Positions 28,987 through 38,900 of a stretch of 64,000 nucleotides of DNA are shown here, piece after piece. The DNA comes from Bacteroidia bacterium (lineage in GTDB: Bacteria; Bacteroidota; Bacteroidia; B-17B0; Aurantibacillaceae). Each line of letters starts with the position of its first letter. Position 1 is the stretch's first letter. Below the pieces are notes generated by a model. It was not told where the DNA came from and did no database searches. It saw only the letters and a list, made by a program, of their open reading frames with translations. The stretch covers positions 1-64,000 of the forward strand of contig JADLED010000150.1 in the NCBI GenBank assembly GCA_020846335.1, given 5' to 3'. The position numbers were made by a program, and so were the translations under genes.

Positions 28987-29457
28987 TTAATGTACCTTTT
29001 CAATTTCAAAACCAAAATCCATTATCATTGGTAATGGGTCTACGCGCATGCCTTGTTCGAAAGTGAACTGGTATTTGCCGGGCAAAGAAAAGCGCACGTT
29101 TTTTTTAATAGGAATTTTCAAATCAAAAATATCACCGGCACCACTGCCTTGCCATTCGCCCTTTTCGTTGGCCAGTATCACCTCCATGGTATCTTTTTTA
29201 ATTTTCCCATCAGGATAATTTGTGGTAACAAATAAATACATGTTGCTGTAAGGGTAAGAGTCGCCGTGCCGCACCATTAGCGAAATATTGTTGAGCGTTT
29301 GTATGTCGTTTATTTCAACATCAAACACTGCTTTGTTTTTGGCAGACCACTCGTTGTCAGTAAAAGTTTGGTATTTGCTGTAAACTACGTGGCTGTTGCA
29401 GGCCGAAAGCAGCAGAAACACAAGAGGAACGGCAAGTCCAAGTTTAATCTTTGGCAT
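28987..29457 (-). CDS. gldH: Gliding motility lipoprotein GldH
   Basis: 'MPKIKLGLAVPLVFLLLSACNSHVVYSKYQTFTDNEWSAKNKAVFDVEINDIQTLNNISLMVRHGDSYPYSNMYLFV' with lipobox LLSAC; start inferred at 29457 rather than the ORF-track 29583. Confidence 0.85.
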   Translation of the reverse strand: MPKIKLGLAVPLVFLLLSACNSHVVYSKYQTFTDNEWSAKNKAVFDVEINDIQTLNNISLMVRHGDSYPYSNMYLFVTTNYPDGKIKKDTMEVILANEKGEWQGSGAGDIFDLKIPIKKNVRFSLPGKYQFTFEQGMRVDPLPMIMDFGFEIEKVH

Positions 29458-30919
29458 CGGTTTTTGCGTCATTTTTTGGTGGATTTGGTTTGCGCGCTTG
29501 GTTGTTGTTAGGTCGGTTTTGCGGCCTTTGTTGTGGGCGGTTGTTTTGTTGCTGACGCGGTTTTTGTTGAGCGCTGGCAGCATTGCCCTGTTCGTTGGTT
29601 TTTGGCTTATTTTGTTCCTGCGGCTTATTTCTGTTTTGATCCTGCGGCTTAGGTTTGTTTTGTGTCTGTTGTGGCCTTGGTTTGTTTGCCTGTTCGGCAG
29701 CCTTTGGTTTACCCGCCTCTGGTGTGTTTTGTTTTACCCCCTGATTGCGGTTTTGAGTTTTTTGTTGATTGCGGTTACCGCGGTTATTATTGTTTCGGTT
29801 TTTGTTGTTTTTACTACGGTCAAAACGGGTAAGACTGTCCTGACCTACTGTGTTTTCAAAGGCAGGTTCAATGCTCACAGTTTTTTCGGCAGGTTTTTCA
29901 AAGGCAATGAGTTGTTCGGGCATTTCGCCTTTAGCATTGTCGTCTAAAATACTTTTTACTGATTCTACTTTTAAAGGAATAAAAACTCCGGGGTCGCTGC
30001 GGTAGCTAAACCACATCACTCTTCTGAAAATATCTGTTTTTTGAAGGAACGCTTCGCCTTTTTTAGTTTGCAAACGTTTGCCTTCCATTTCAGGAAATTC
30101 TTTCAGGGCATCGAGGTAACTGTCGAGTTCGTAATTAAGGCAGCATTTTAATTTGCCGCATTGCCCTGCCAGTTTTAGCGGGTTTAAAGACAGTTGTTGG
30201 TATCTGGCCGCGCTGGTGTTCACTGTTCTGAAATCGGTTAACCAACTGCTGCAACACAGCTCGCGGCCGCAGGAGCCAATGCCACCAAGGCGGGATGCTT
30301 CCTGACGGGCACCAATCTGACGCATTTCAATGCGTACTTTAAATTCATCGGCCAGCACTTTAATCAGTTCTCTAAAATCCACCCGTGCATCGGCGGTGTA
30401 ATAAAAAATGGCTTTTGATTTATCGCCCTGATATTCCACATCGCTCAGTTTCATTTCGAGACCGAGTTTAAGTGCAATGGTTCTGGCGCGGTACATCGAG
30501 CTAACTTCCAGCGACTGGGCTTCGCGCCATTTATCAATATCGGCTTGTTTGGCCTTGCGGTAAACCTTGCGAATTTCTTCGCTGTCGAAATTGGCATTGC
30601 GTTTTTTCATTTGCAGTTTTACCAGTTCGCCGGTAAGCGACACGGTGCCAATATCGTGACCTGAAGTGGCTTCCACCGCAATGGTATCGCCAATGTTAAG
30701 TGTAAGGTTATTGGTATTTCTAAAAAATTCTTTGCGCGAATTTTTAAAACGCACTTCCACTATATCAAAAGGTTTTTGACCTCCCGGCAGGCTCATGTTG
30801 CCCAACCAGTCGAAAACCGTTAATTTGTTGCAGCCACCACCCGTGCCGCACGATCCATTATTGTTGCATCCGGCAGGTATTCCATTGCTTGTAGTGCCGC
30901 AACCACTTCCACATCCCAT
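29444..30919 (-). CDS. ricT: PSP1/RicT-domain protein with a disordered Q/N/P/K-rich C-terminal tail
   Basis: Cys-rich N-terminus 'MGCGSGCGTTSNGIPAGCNNNGSCGTGGGCNKL', PSP1 core 'DYRELIK'-like 'DARVDFRELIKVLADEFKVRIEMRQIGARQEASRLGGIGSCGRELCCSSWL', and 'CGKLKCCLNYE'. Confidence 0.88.
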   Translation of the reverse strand: MGCGSGCGTTSNGIPAGCNNNGSCGTGGGCNKLTVFDWLGNMSLPGGQKPFDIVEVRFKNSRKEFFRNTNNLTLNIGDTIAVEATSGHDIGTVSLTGELVKLQMKKRNANFDSEEIRKVYRKAKQADIDKWREAQSLEVSSMYRARTIALKLGLEMKLSDVEYQGDKSKAIFYYTADARVDFRELIKVLADEFKVRIEMRQIGARQEASRLGGIGSCGRELCCSSWLTDFRTVNTSAARYQQLSLNPLKLAGQCGKLKCCLNYELDSYLDALKEFPEMEGKRLQTKKGEAFLQKTDIFRRVMWFSYRSDPGVFIPLKVESVKSILDDNAKGEMPEQLIAFEKPAEKTVSIEPAFENTVGQDSLTRFDRSKNNKNRNNNNRGNRNQQKTQNRNQGVKQNTPEAGKPKAAEQANKPRPQQTQNKPKPQDQNRNKPQEQNKPKTNEQGNAASAQQKPRQQQNNRPQQRPQNRPNNNQARKPNPPKNDAKTDAKD

Positions 30920-31032
30920 ATTAAAATAAATTACGCTTAAAGATACACACTTTGTCAGTTCTGTGCAAACCTCTGTTAGCGCTTTCTTCCTGTTTTACAC
31001 GGTGTTGCAAAGCAGGGTCCACCTAAAATTAT

Positions 31033-31040
31033 TATATTTG
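31033..31040 (+). promoter_or_regulatory. -7 element TATATTTG, 4 nt before TTG start
   Basis: TATATTTG-ACTG-TTG; TTG opens a clear signal peptide and a stop (TGA 31039-31041) lies just upstream in frame. Confidence 0.6.
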
Positions 31041-31044
31041 ACTG

Positions 31045-31890
31045 TTGAGGTTTCTCTTTATAAATATTTTTTTGGTCCTATCGGCCTATGTTTTGGCGCA
31101 GGATAAAATTTACCTGCTTAATGGCGAAGTGAGAAAGGGAAAAGTTACGGAAGTAGGCACCGAGGAAATAAGATTTATGGAAGATGGCGATAATCTTAGT
31201 CTTCTTAGATCGGATGTTTTGCTGATAGAATTTATAAACGGCGCGGTGGAAGTGATTAATGTGCCTGCTGAAAATAAAGTGTTTGCCAACACGCCAAAGG
31301 CTAAGGAAAGACATCTGGAAAACAGTAAAAAGCTGGCCACTTCCAATTTAGTTTCAATTAACTCTTTGGCGCTTTGCAATTCTGATGCGGCTTTTTTTTA
31401 CGAAAAACTTTTAGACGAAAAAAGATACGGCGTGGGATTAATGGCGGCTTTTAATTTTAACTCGCGCTGTAGCATTCTTAATTCGCACATTTTTAGTTTA
31501 ACGAACGGAAGAAAAAACTATGATTTGGGTGGTTTTGCCAATTTGTATTTGGGTTTGGATAGAACGGTAAAATCGTTTTATGTTGGTGTAATGATAAAAT
31601 ACATGGCACTTACATTTGATAAAACGGTTGTTAACGGCACAAGTATTACCAACAAACCCGCGAGTGGCAACCAACTGGCTACTATTTTTACCTGTGGCAA
31701 CCAACGGTTTTTCGATAACGGTTTTTTTATAAAAACCATTTATGGCCTTGGGGGTTTTAATCTTAATGGTGAGTATAAAGACGAATTTAACTATCAAAAT
31801 TCTAATAATGGTTTTGGAGCGCAACGCCCGTCTAACCGCAAATTTTTAGGCAAGTTTTATTTTGGAGTGAATATGGGATTGTGTTTTTAA
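31045..31890 (+). CDS. Secreted/outer-membrane protein of unknown function, paralogue 1 (TTG start)
   Basis: Signal peptide MRFLFINIFLVLSAYVLAQ, then 'DKIYLLNGEVRKGKVTEVGTEEIRF' also found in the next gene. Confidence 0.75.
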   Translation: MRFLFINIFLVLSAYVLAQDKIYLLNGEVRKGKVTEVGTEEIRFMEDGDNLSLLRSDVLLIEFINGAVEVINVPAENKVFANTPKAKERHLENSKKLATSNLVSINSLALCNSDAAFFYEKLLDEKRYGVGLMAAFNFNSRCSILNSHIFSLTNGRKNYDLGGFANLYLGLDRTVKSFYVGVMIKYMALTFDKTVVNGTSITNKPASGNQLATIFTCGNQRFFDNGFFIKTIYGLGGFNLNGEYKDEFNYQNSNNGFGAQRPSNRKFLGKFYFGVNMGLCF

Positions 31891-32630
31891 TGAAAAAAAT
31901 TATTGTCATATTACTCTTTTTTGCCGGCACCTTAAATGCTCAGGATAAATTGTTTTATGCCAATGGCACCGTTAAAAAAGGCATTGTTGTATCCATCGGA
32001 AATGAATTTGTTTTTTTTAAAGCCACAGACACTTCTGAAGTAAAAGGCATTAAAAAATCGGAGCTGGTTTTAATTGAAGATGTGCGCGGAACGCTTTATC
32101 ACATTTCGGCGAATAGTAATTTAAAAACTCTGCGCCCTAAACAGGAAGCGTCTGAAATTAAACGAAACACGTTGGGCCTGGCACCAATTGCTTTGTTTAC
32201 GGGCAGAGCCACATTTATTTACGAACGGCTAAATGAAAGCGGAACTATTGGACTGGCTTTTCCGCTCTCGCTCACCTTTAATCCATACGACAACGATTCG
32301 GTTGTTTCTGGTACATCTACCGGAGGCGGTGTTAATTTTTTTGGCGGTGTGGATGTTAACTTCTACGTTGGTAAAAACAACAATGCTAAATTTTTTATGG
32401 GACCTCGGGCCAGATACGGTACCGATGTTTTTTTTGGAAAGACAGAAGCTTATACTCTGCAAACCCAATTTGGCTGGCGCTTTGGTAATCCCCAAGGCAT
32501 TTTGGTTCAACACTTATCTATTGGTTTTGGTTTTGTAAGGGTTATTTCGGTTGCCAATGTTACCAATATTAATCCCAGGCAATCCTACGCATGGTACAGC
32601 CTTAATTACCGATTAGGCTTTAGGTGGTAA
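31890..32630 (+). CDS. Secreted/outer-membrane protein of unknown function, paralogue 2
   Basis: ATG at 31890 overlaps the preceding TAA (TAATG); MKKIIVILLFFAGTLNAQDKLFYANGTVKKGIVVSIGNEFVFF. Confidence 0.75.
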   Translation: MKKIIVILLFFAGTLNAQDKLFYANGTVKKGIVVSIGNEFVFFKATDTSEVKGIKKSELVLIEDVRGTLYHISANSNLKTLRPKQEASEIKRNTLGLAPIALFTGRATFIYERLNESGTIGLAFPLSLTFNPYDNDSVVSGTSTGGGVNFFGGVDVNFYVGKNNNAKFFMGPRARYGTDVFFGKTEAYTLQTQFGWRFGNPQGILVQHLSIGFGFVRVISVANVTNINPRQSYAWYSLNYRLGFRW

Positions 32631-33550
32631 CGCTTTTCAAAGGCAGCATTGCCCTGCAAACCACCGCTGTGAATTACCAATAATTTTGTGTTTTCGCGTA
32701 GTTTATTTTTTTTGATTAAATCGCTTACAGCGTAAAATAATTTGTTGGTGTACACGTAATCAAGCGGCACATTGTTTCCGGCTTCAAAATTATTTTTAAA
32801 ATCAATCAATTCCTTATCCAATCGCGCATATCCCGAAAAACAATAATTGCTGGTTATACAATGCCTTTCAATAAACGGCTCATTCAGAACTTCATTTCCA
32901 CTAATTGCTTTTGTTCTACCTTTGGTAATTTCTTTCAAAAGTGTATCCGCTTCCAGAGGCAAATTATTTTGTCCGCGCAACACACTAATGCCAACTACTG
33001 TTTGATTTGCCTTTACAGTTGCAACTAATCCTGCAAAGGTGGTGCCGGTGCCACAGGCGCAAAATATATAATCGTAATTTACACACTCGGGTTGTAAAAT
33101 TTCCATGCAACCTATTGCTCCTTCGGCATTATTGCCACCTTCGGGAACCAAATAATGCCGGCCGAATTTTTCGGTGAGTGTTTGTTTAAAATCTGCTTCG
33201 TTTTTTGTAAGGTATTCATTGCGGCTTACATACTCCAGTGTCATGCCGTTTTCGATCGCCTTTTTTAGAGTGAGATTCTCTTCTTCACCGGCGTCGCCCC
33301 GTATAATTCCTACTGATTTTATTCCGGCTTTTTTGCAGGCCGCGGCGGTAGCAGCAATGTGGTTAGAATGAGCGCCACCAAAGGTAATAAGCGTGTTGTG
33401 CTTTTGCTCAATGGCTTTTTTAAGATTGTGCTTTAACTTAAACCATTTATTGCCACTCACTTCGGGGTCAATTAAATCGAGGCGTAACACAGCCAACTGG
33501 TGAGGCGAACTTGTGGCAAGGTTATGGATAATTGGCCGGTAACTAAACAC
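32606..33550 (-). CDS. PLP-dependent ACC deaminase / D-cysteine desulfhydrase family protein
   Basis: 'VSGNKWFKLKHNLKKAIEQKHNTLITFGGAHSNHIAATAAACKKAGIKSVGIIRGD...GTGTTFAG' PLP-fold pattern. Confidence 0.85.
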   Translation of the reverse strand: MFSYRPIIHNLATSSPHQLAVLRLDLIDPEVSGNKWFKLKHNLKKAIEQKHNTLITFGGAHSNHIAATAAACKKAGIKSVGIIRGDAGEEENLTLKKAIENGMTLEYVSRNEYLTKNEADFKQTLTEKFGRHYLVPEGGNNAEGAIGCMEILQPECVNYDYIFCACGTGTTFAGLVATVKANQTVVGISVLRGQNNLPLEADTLLKEITKGRTKAISGNEVLNEPFIERHCITSNYCFSGYARLDKELIDFKNNFEAGNNVPLDYVYTNKLFYAVSDLIKKNKLRENTKLLVIHSGGLQGNAAFEKRYHLKPNR

Positions 33551-33553
33551 GCT

Positions 33554-35407
33554 TTAGTTTTTAATCTGATCGCCGCGCAATTCTCTGAAACGTTTGCGGG
33601 CCTCAACGGTATAAATGCTGCCGGGGTATTTCAGCAACACGTCTTCATAGGCCTGCCGGGCTTTTTCCTTGTCCTTGAGTTTGTATTCATACAACTCGGC
33701 CAGTTTAAATTGCGCGTCGTCGCCATACAGCTCTTCGGGATAATACTGCAGCACGTTTTTATACATTTCTTCAGCATCCGTCCATTTGATTTGTGCGGCA
33801 TATATCTGGGCCTTTTTAAAATAGATGTCATCGCCCAGGGTGTTTTGACTAAAGGTGCTGTTAATCAAATCAAGTGTTTGTAGTGCCTCGTCGTAGCGGT
33901 GTTGCAGAGTCATTAATTCGGCATTGGCAAACAAGCTCAAGGGTGCGCCTTGTGTTGAATCCACCGCAATGGCATCCGAAATAATTAAACTTAAATCGAG
34001 TGCGTCGTTGGCAATTAGTTTGGTGGTGGCGCCTTTTAATACATCGGCCTGTGCTTTTGCCCAGGTAAATTCGCCGGCATAAAAACTGAGTTTGGCATTT
34101 CTGAATTTGGCTTCCTGCCCAATGGCTTCGTATTTATAATCTTTTTCAACCTGAGAATATAGTAATGAGGCTTCCCAGATTTCTCCTTTTAAAAGATAAA
34201 TATCGCCCAGCAAAATTTTGTTTTCGGCGCGCTGCATGGGGTCTGCACCAGATTGTTTAATGTATTCGTCCAGTAGCGAAATGGCTTCATCGGTTTTATT
34301 GAGGTGATAGGCTTTAAGCATTACCAGATTTTTTAGCAATGTTTGGTTTACAAAACGTTCGCGGTATTTTTGGTTGGCTTTTTCGAGTTTTTGTTCGAGG
34401 AGGAGTAAATCTTCTTTTGATGCCAGAGGGTTTTGTGACAGGGTGAGGTATTCCACAATTAATCCTTCGGCTATGGCAATGTCGTAATACACGTTTCCGC
34501 TGCCTTTTTCTATCAGATAATTATAGCAGCGGTGGGCGGTTTCCCATTGCTGGTTGCTAACACAAATGCGCGCCAGATCGTAAATGCGCTGGCCCTGTTC
34601 TTTTAAGCGTTTGTCGAGCGATTTGCTTTGAATAAAGGCACCATCGAAATCTTTTTGTTGAAGTAAAATAAAATTCAGGAATTCGCTAAGTATAATTTTG
34701 TCGGGATTTTTAAGAATGCGTTTTTGCAATTCCTGTTTTAGTATCGGATTTTTTATGCCGCCTTCTTCATCATCGTATCCCAAAGAGTTTTGCAATTGCA
34801 TTTGCACGGTTTGTATGTCTGATTCTCTGAACTCGAGGGCGTCGAGGTATTCATTAATCATCGAATTTATGTCGTTACTTAGTTTAAATACCTCGGCTCT
34901 TTCGTAAAAATAAGGATAGTCGGGAGTGGCTTTTCGGCCTTTATTATATGTTTGCAGGGCATAAGAGTAAAGTTGTTCGTCGGTAAATTCTCCGGCAAGA
35001 TTTTGAACATTGGGCGGGTAGGGACTAAGTTCTTTCAGTGCTTTTTCGTAAGCTTCCTTTTCTTTTTTTGGGTCTTCCTGAAGCTTGTATATTTTACCGA
35101 GATAGACGTAGAAGTAAACGTTATTTCTATTTTGTTTGATTTGTTTTTTGGTGATTTTTTCGGCTTTGGAATATTCTTTTGCACCCAACAAACTGTGGTA
35201 GTAATTTATATACCATTGTTCGGGGTCTTTATCGTAAAGGGTTTCAAAATAGAGATTGGCTTTTTCAAATTCTTTTTGTTCGAAATATTGCTGTGCAAGC
35301 CGTTCGGTTTCTTTTGGATTTTTTTGAGCAAAACCAAATATTCCGGCACCTGTAAGAAGATAAGCAAGCAACAGTGTTTTTATGATGGAGAATGGTTTGG
35401 CGTTCAT
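33554..35407 (-). CDS. TPR-repeat secreted protein
   Basis: Start inferred at 35407 (MNAKPFSIIKTLLLAYLLTGAGIFGFAQ); TPR motifs 'ANLYFETLYDKDPEQWYINYYHSLLGAKEYSKAEKI', 'YGDDAQFKLAELYEYKLKDKEKARQAYEDVLLKYPGSIYTVEARKRFRELRGD'. Confidence 0.85.
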   Translation of the reverse strand: MNAKPFSIIKTLLLAYLLTGAGIFGFAQKNPKETERLAQQYFEQKEFEKANLYFETLYDKDPEQWYINYYHSLLGAKEYSKAEKITKKQIKQNRNNVYFYVYLGKIYKLQEDPKKEKEAYEKALKELSPYPPNVQNLAGEFTDEQLYSYALQTYNKGRKATPDYPYFYERAEVFKLSNDINSMINEYLDALEFRESDIQTVQMQLQNSLGYDDEEGGIKNPILKQELQKRILKNPDKIILSEFLNFILLQQKDFDGAFIQSKSLDKRLKEQGQRIYDLARICVSNQQWETAHRCYNYLIEKGSGNVYYDIAIAEGLIVEYLTLSQNPLASKEDLLLLEQKLEKANQKYRERFVNQTLLKNLVMLKAYHLNKTDEAISLLDEYIKQSGADPMQRAENKILLGDIYLLKGEIWEASLLYSQVEKDYKYEAIGQEAKFRNAKLSFYAGEFTWAKAQADVLKGATTKLIANDALDLSLIISDAIAVDSTQGAPLSLFANAELMTLQHRYDEALQTLDLINSTFSQNTLGDDIYFKKAQIYAAQIKWTDAEEMYKNVLQYYPEELYGDDAQFKLAELYEYKLKDKEKARQAYEDVLLKYPGSIYTVEARKRFRELRGDQIKN

Positions 35408-35517
35408 ATTTACTAAAGATACTATCAATATTTTATCCGGATGAAAATGCTTTGTTTTTTTTGTTTTTTTTCACAAGCATTGATTCAGGTAGATGGCACA
35501 GGTGAACTAAAATAAAA

Positions 35518-35540
35518 AAACCGCCCAATGAGCGGTTTCT
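35518..35540 (-). terminator. Rho-independent terminator downstream of the anti-sigma-like gene
   Basis: AAACCGC-CCAATGA-GCGGTTT flanked by A-run/T-rich sequence. Confidence 0.7.
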
Positions 35541-35556
35541 TAAAAAAAGTATTGGT

Positions 35557-35964
35557 TTAACCGCGAAATCCTAAAAGCACCTTGCGGCCATTGTCTTCAA
35601 ATTTAATGGAGTCTGCCAGATTGGACATTAAAAATACACCGCGACCGCTCACTTTATCAAGGTTTGCGGGGTCGGTAGGGTCGGGCAGGCTGGTTGGGTC
35701 AAAGCCCTTGCCTTCGTCAATAATCGAAAATACCAGAACTTCTTCGTCCGATTCAAATCCAATTCTTACGTATTTATCCGGGTCGTCCTGATTGCCATGG
35801 TGTATGGCATTGTTAACGGCTTCGGTAACTGCAATAAGCATGTTTCCGTAAACATCTTCGTTAACATTGTAAACTTCGCAAACATCGTCAATAAGGCGTT
35901 CGATTAATCTCAGGTTTTTGGTGGTGGAGTTAATCTTTAGTGTCTGGTATTTTGTAGGTATCAT
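35557..35964 (-). CDS. RsbW-like ATP-binding anti-sigma/serine kinase protein
   Basis: 'LIAVTEAVNNAIHHGNQ...FSIIDEGKGFDP...GRGVFLMSNLADSIKFEDNGRKVLLGF' HATPase_c_2 N and G boxes. Confidence 0.9.
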   Translation of the reverse strand: MIPTKYQTLKINSTTKNLRLIERLIDDVCEVYNVNEDVYGNMLIAVTEAVNNAIHHGNQDDPDKYVRIGFESDEEVLVFSIIDEGKGFDPTSLPDPTDPANLDKVSGRGVFLMSNLADSIKFEDNGRKVLLGFRG

Positions 35965-38900
35965 TATTTACTAATACTGTTAAAATAGTTATTTACTCGC
36001 TCTTTGTAATAAGGGGTAAGGCTGGGCGGTACTGTGTTTAATAGCTCCATTTCCTTCTCCTTAAGCCTTTTATACTCTAAAAATTGTGCAGGGTTGCTTA
36101 AATTTTGAGTTTTTGCTTCATTACTTTTACGTTGTTCGTCCTGCTCGCGTTCCCGTTCGGCTTTTTCGCTTTCGAGCAGGCGGCTTAAAATGTCTTGCTG
36201 GCGACGCATGGTTTCGCTGTTTATTTGCTTATTTACCAGGTCTTTTTCGGTTTGTTCCATCATGTTGGCAATATCGCCACCCGGGTTTTTACCTTTATTT
36301 TTGAGCTTGTCCATCAGGGCCTCCATTTGTCGGCGAAGGGCTTCCTGCTGGGCGGCCATGCGGGCAAATTGTTCGCTGCTGCCGGGCATGTTCATACCCG
36401 ATGTGCCGCTTTGTCCCATGCCATCGCCGGGTTTTTGCCCCTTTTTATCGCCGGGTTTGTTACCTGGTTTTTGCCCTTTTTCGAGGGCGTCTTTCATGTC
36501 CTGAAGTTGTTTGTTGAGTTGCTCCTGCATTTTGCGCATGCTGGAAGATGGGGTGCCGCTCGACGATGGATTTTTACCCGAACCTTTGCCGGGTTTTTTG
36601 CATTTCCCGCCTTTTTGGCCCTTGCTTTCCTTTTTTTGCTTCATCTGGTTTTGCATTTCGTCCAGCGATTCGTTGAGCAAAAGGGCCAGGTCGTTTACCG
36701 ATTTCATGGTTAGTTGCATGCGGGTGGTTCCCTCGCCGGTGTTTCTTTCGGCAAGTGCTTTCACGGTTTTATCCATGTTGAGATGGATGGCGTTTATTTC
36801 GCGGTTAACCACAGCACTAATTTGCGGGGCGCGTTTGCTCAATGCCAGCAAACTGTCTTCTATTATTTTACTATCATCTTTTAGTTTGTTTTGTTGTTTG
36901 GGAATTTCAACGAACTTAGGATTATCGATTCTTGTTTTGGAAAGGTCTTTAATCAGTTCTTCCTGAGCGAAGGAAAGATTCACCAGGTTTTCGAGTATCT
37001 GACGCAGAGTGCGGGCATTTTCGCCTTCTTTCTCCTCTTCCTCTTCTTCCATGGCTTTTTCCATCTCCTCTTTCATTTCCTGCATTTTTTCGGCTGCACT
37101 TTTTTGAGATTTGGATGCCTCTTTTTTGTTGTTTTTACTTAGCGATTCCGAGCTTTTTTGCATTTCCTGACTCACCTCTTCCTGTTTTTGTTGGTTGTCG
37201 GGCATTTTGGCGGGTTCTTCCAATTCCTTGTTTTTTTGCTCGATTTCTTTCAGGTCTTTTTTAAGCTCGTCGAACTGTTTTTTTATTTCTTCCTGCTTTT
37301 TTTCAAGCTCTTTGGCATCTTGTTTCTTGTCTCCCGCCTCTTGCTTCTTGTCTCCCGCCTCTTGTTTCTTGTCTCCTGCCTCTTGCTTCTTGTCTCCCGT
37401 CTCTTGCTTCTTGTCTCCCGTCTCTTGTTTCTTGTCTCCCGTCTCTTCCTTCTTGTCTCCTGCCTCTTGTTTCTTATCTTCCGGTTTTTTGCCTTCGGTT
37501 TCTTTGTTCAGATCTTCTTCTTTCTTTTGCAGTTCGTCCAGTTTGTCAATGGCGTTTTGCATTTTTTGTTGTAGTTCCAGTTGTTTAAAGGCTTCCAGGT
37601 TGCGGTCCAGTTCTTTTTCAATGTCTTTGTTGCTCAGTTTCATTTCCTCCAGTTTTTCCTGCACCTGATTTTTGTCGAGTTTATCCAGCATTTTGTTGAG
37701 TTCCTCGAACAGTTTTTTCATTTCGGGAGTCATCACGTTTTCAAACAATTGTTCGAGTTGTTTTTGTTTTTCGAGAATGGATTCGTCGGTTTGACTGAAC
37801 TCGTTTTGTTGTTTGTTATTGATTTCGTTTTCCTGTTTTACTTCATTGATTTTGTTTTGCAATTCCTGTTGTTTTTTCAACAGGTCTTCCAGTTTCTTTT
37901 TTTCTTCGTAGCCCAATTGTTTTTTATCAGCAATTTTTTTCGACAGTTCGTTGATGTCTTTTTGCAGTTGTTTGGTTTTATTAATGCTTTCTTCAAGGTC
38001 TTTTTTTATTTCCGAATTATTTTTTTCGGTCGATTCATTTATTTCGTCGCGTGTGGGGGCTTTAAAAACCATTAGCTGTGTTTTAGAAGATTTGGCGCCA
38101 TTTACACCGTCGTTGTCCCACACTTCAAAAAAGTATTCGATTTTATCGCCGGGTTGCATTTCAAACTGCGCGGCATCGAAATAATAAAAATAAGATTGCG
38201 AAATATTGTTTTTAGAAAAGCTTACCGGCGAGGTGCCGCTTATTCTTTGCGTTTTTCCGGCACTGTCGGTAACCGAACTGGTGTAGTTAAACATCAAACG
38301 GCTAAAGCCATAATCGTCTTTAATTTGTCCGCTAAAATAAATGCTTTTAGGATTTAAGGAGTCGGGCTTGCTTTCCACTTCAATGGCAGGAAACTGATCG
38401 GGAACCACCCCAATGGCATAGTTTACCGAATCGCCCACACCTTTAATAAAATGATTTAATGTTTTAACGCTGTAATTATTGCTTTGCATAAACCGGCGCG
38501 AAAAGCCGAATTGATTTTCGTTGTTGCGTTGTGGCAAGGCGGAGCTGTCCTGAAAGTGCAGTTTAATTACTTCGGTGTTTTTGGTGTTAAAAATCCAGTT
38601 GACTTTGGTGCCCTGCGGTATCTGAATATCGCCGGTGTTGGCCAGATTTTCGTTGGGTTTATTCAAGTAGGCCGGATAAATTAATTGCAGATTAAATTGC
38701 AACAGGCTTGGTTTTGGCAGCACCGACAAGGTGTATTCTTTGGATGTGAAGCCGGCCGCTTCAAACTGAAAACCCGTGTTGCTTTGTAAATTGGTGAAGG
38801 TGTAATTAAAATGAATGTTGTCTTCTTTCTCCAGTTTGTAGGCAATGTTATTAATTTTAATAAACACCTCATTGGGCACCTGTTCTCCTGTAAGTTTCAC

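Noticed and set aside
29396-29947. Plus-strand 183-aa hydrophobic ORF
   Set aside because: Antisense of the Q/N/P/K-rich RicT tail, which mimics a membrane protein when read backwards.
36086-38075. Plus-strand ORFs opposite the DUF4175-like gene (e.g. 37158-37574, 37195-37668 with CFLSPAS repeats)
   Set aside because: Antisense of a Lys/Glu/Gln-rich coiled coil; Phe/Leu/Ser-rich repeats mirror the sense minisatellite.
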